Shown piece by piece: positions 62,584 through 64,000 of a stretch of DNA of 64,000 bases. Made by a program: the position numbers and the translations under genes. This stretch comes from Mycolicibacterium chubuense (GTDB taxonomy: Bacteria > Actinomycetota > Actinomycetes > Mycobacteriales > Mycobacteriaceae). A model generated the notes under the pieces. It saw only the letters and a list, made by a program, of their open reading frames with translations. It was not told the origin of the DNA and did not search any database. The stretch is from contig NZ_JYNX01000038.1 of assembly GCF_001044255.1 (NCBI RefSeq), positions 140,832 through 204,831 of the forward strand. Direction: 5' to 3'. Within the stretch, counting starts at the first letter, position 1. Each line of letters starts with the position of its first letter.

Positions 62584-64000
62584 ATGGTTCTGCAGCCCAC
62601 CCAGGCCGCCTCCAGCGCGGTGAGCGCCAACGGCGAATCGTCGGCATTCGCGCTGGCAACGACTCCGTCGTATGCGAACACCGGTCCGCTGCGCAACCCG
62701 TTCCCGCCGATCGCGGACTACGCGTTCCTGTCCGACTGCGAGAACACCTGCCTGATCTCCTCGGCCGGGTCGGTGGAGTGGCTGTGCGTGCCGCGGCCGG
62801 ACTCACCGAGCGTCTTCGGCGCGATCCTCGACCGCGGCGCCGGCCACTTCCGGCTCGGCCCGTACGGGGTGTCGGTGCCGGCCGCCCGGCGGTATCTGCC
62901 GGGCAGCCTGATCCTCGAGACCACGTGGCAGACCCACACCGGCTGGGTGATCGTGCGCGACGCGCTGGTGATGGGTCCGTGGCATGACCTCGAGACCCGG
63001 TCACGCACCCACCGGCGCACCCCGATGGACTGGGACGCCGAACACATCCTGCTGCGCACCGTGCGCTGCGTGTCCGGCACCGTCGAACTCGTGATGAGCT
63101 GCGAGCCGTCGTTCGACTACCACCGCACCAGCGCCAGCTGGGAGTACTCCGCGCAGGCCTACGGGGAGGCGATCGCCCGGGCGACGAAGAACCCGGACTC
63201 CCATCCGACGCTGCGGCTGACCACGAACCTGCGCATCGGCCTGGAAGGCCGCGAAGCCCGCGCCCGGACCCGGCTGTCCGAGGGCGACAACGTGTTCGTC
63301 GCGCTGAGCTGGTCGAAGCACCCGGCGCCGCAGACCTTCGACGAGGCCGCCGACAAGATGTGGAAGACCAGCGAGTGCTGGCGGCAGTGGATCAACGTCG
63401 GTGATTTCCCCGACCATCCGTGGCGGTCGTATCTGCAGCGCAGCGCGCTGACCCTCAAGGGCCTGACCTACTCCCCCACGGGCGCGCTGCTCGCCGCGCC
63501 CACCACATCGCTGCCCGAAACGCCTCAGGGCGAACGCAATTGGGACTACCGCTATGCGTGGGTGCGCGATTCGACGTTCGCACTGTGGGGCCTCTACACC
63601 CTGGGCCTGGACCGCGAGGCCGACGACTTCTTCGCGTTCATCGCCGACGTGTCCGGCGCCAACAACGGCCAGCGCCACCCGCTGCAGGTGATGTACGGCG
63701 TGGGCGGGGAACGCAGCCTGGTCGAGGAGGAACTGCACCACCTGTCGGGGTACGACAACGCCCGGCCGGTGCGCATCGGCAACGGCGCCTACAACCAGAT
63801 GCAGCACGACATCTGGGGCACGATGCTCGATTCGGTGTATCTGCACACCAAGTCCCGCGAGCAGATCCCCGAGACGCTCTGGCCGGTGCTCAAGGAACAG
63901 GTCGAGGAGGCCATCAAGCACTGGCGCGAACCCGACCGCGGCATCTGGGAGGTGCGCGGCGAACCGCAGCACTTCACCTCCAGCAAGATCATGTGCTGGG
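62584..64000 (+). CDS. GH15 glycoside hydrolase (trehalase/glucoamylase-type), 5' part
   Basis: About 472 codons are present and the frame runs off the right edge. From ATG 62584 (MVLQPTQAASSAVSANGESS) the N-terminal beta-sandwich domain reads NPFPPIADYAFLSDCENTCL and EWLCVPRPDSPSVFGAILDR. The (alpha/alpha)6 catalytic domain starts near residue 270. It includes RNWDYRYAWVRDSTFALWGL near residues 317-337, a GH15 hallmark, and GNGAYNQMQHDIWGTMLDSV. The mycobacterial relative (Rv2402; MSMEG_4535 in M. smegmatis) has been described as a GH15 trehalase, so cleavage of trehalose to glucose is the best guess. The catalytic general base should lie beyond the window. Confidence 0.88.
   Translation, partial: MVLQPTQAASSAVSANGESSAFALATTPSYANTGPLRNPFPPIADYAFLSDCENTCLISSAGSVEWLCVPRPDSPSVFGAILDRGAGHFRLGPYGVSVPAARRYLPGSLILETTWQTHTGWVIVRDALVMGPWHDLETRSRTHRRTPMDWDAEHILLRTVRCVSGTVELVMSCEPSFDYHRTSASWEYSAQAYGEAIARATKNPDSHPTLRLTTNLRIGLEGREARARTRLSEGDNVFVALSWSKHPAPQTFDEAADKMWKTSECWRQWINVGDFPDHPWRSYLQRSALTLKGLTYSPTGALLAAPTTSLPETPQGERNWDYRYAWVRDSTFALWGLYTLGLDREADDFFAFIADVSGANNGQRHPLQVMYGVGGERSLVEEELHHLSGYDNARPVRIGNGAYNQMQHDIWGTMLDSVYLHTKSREQIPETLWPVLKEQVEEAIKHWREPDRGIWEVRGEPQHFTSSKIMCW

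Overview
This 64-kb window is chromosomal DNA of a rapidly growing mycobacterium (Mycobacterium/Mycolicibacterium type). It is high in GC throughout, many genes start with GTG, most neighbours overlap by the 4-base ATGA/GTGA type, and the gene order follows the M. tuberculosis segment from glyS (Rv2357c) to the GH15 enzyme Rv2402. No tRNA, rRNA, CRISPR array, transposase or phage gene was seen, and no gene-free stretch exceeds about 220 bases.

Layout. 1-9.5 kb is core housekeeping: glyS 5' end, smtB-zur (zinc control), uppS, recO, amidase, a secreted CAP-like protein, era, a CNNM/CorC transporter, ybeY and phoH. 9.5-12.8 kb holds mmpL and mmpS, a siderophore-exporter-type pair with its own IdeR box; mmpS seems to start at a rare ATT codon. 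12.9-15.9 kb is rsmE-dnaJ2-hrcA. 16.3-16.5 kb carries an inverted pair of REP-like elements. 16.5-37.5 kb is the mycobactin locus: mbtG, F, E, D, C, a free-standing thioesterase and mbtB on the minus strand, and mbtA on the plus strand. Two IdeR boxes lie between mbtB and mbtA.

37.5-42.3 kb is an unexpected four-gene aromatic-catabolism operon (P450, FAD hydroxylase, FAH-family hydrolase, extradiol dioxygenase) with its own promoter. After an acyltransferase comes a 1696-residue iterative PKS (KS-AT-DH-KR-ACP, 43.3-48.4 kb) with all the hallmarks of a 6-methylsalicylic acid synthase and a near-consensus IdeR box at its start. It lies where other mycobacteria have mbtI, the salicylate synthase, which is absent here. 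The most interesting reading is that this organism builds a mycobactin capped with 6-methylsalicylate made by an iron-regulated PKS, activated by MbtA and loaded on the aryl carrier of MbtB.

48.5-51.8 kb holds a SnoaL-like protein, an F420-type oxidoreductase, hemW and an SDR. 51.8-62.2 kb is sulfur assimilation: sirA-cysH-che1 and the cysA-cysW-cysT-subI sulfate importer. Each operon is preceded by a short ORF ending in a run of Cys codons (cysteine attenuators). Between them lie two CNNM-type membrane proteins and a CsoR-family regulator that lacks the copper-ligand His and has three operator-like palindromes upstream. The window ends with two tiny membrane proteins and the 5' part of a GH15 trehalase/glucoamylase gene.

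The work rests on reading the sequence and on remembered family knowledge; no database search was run.
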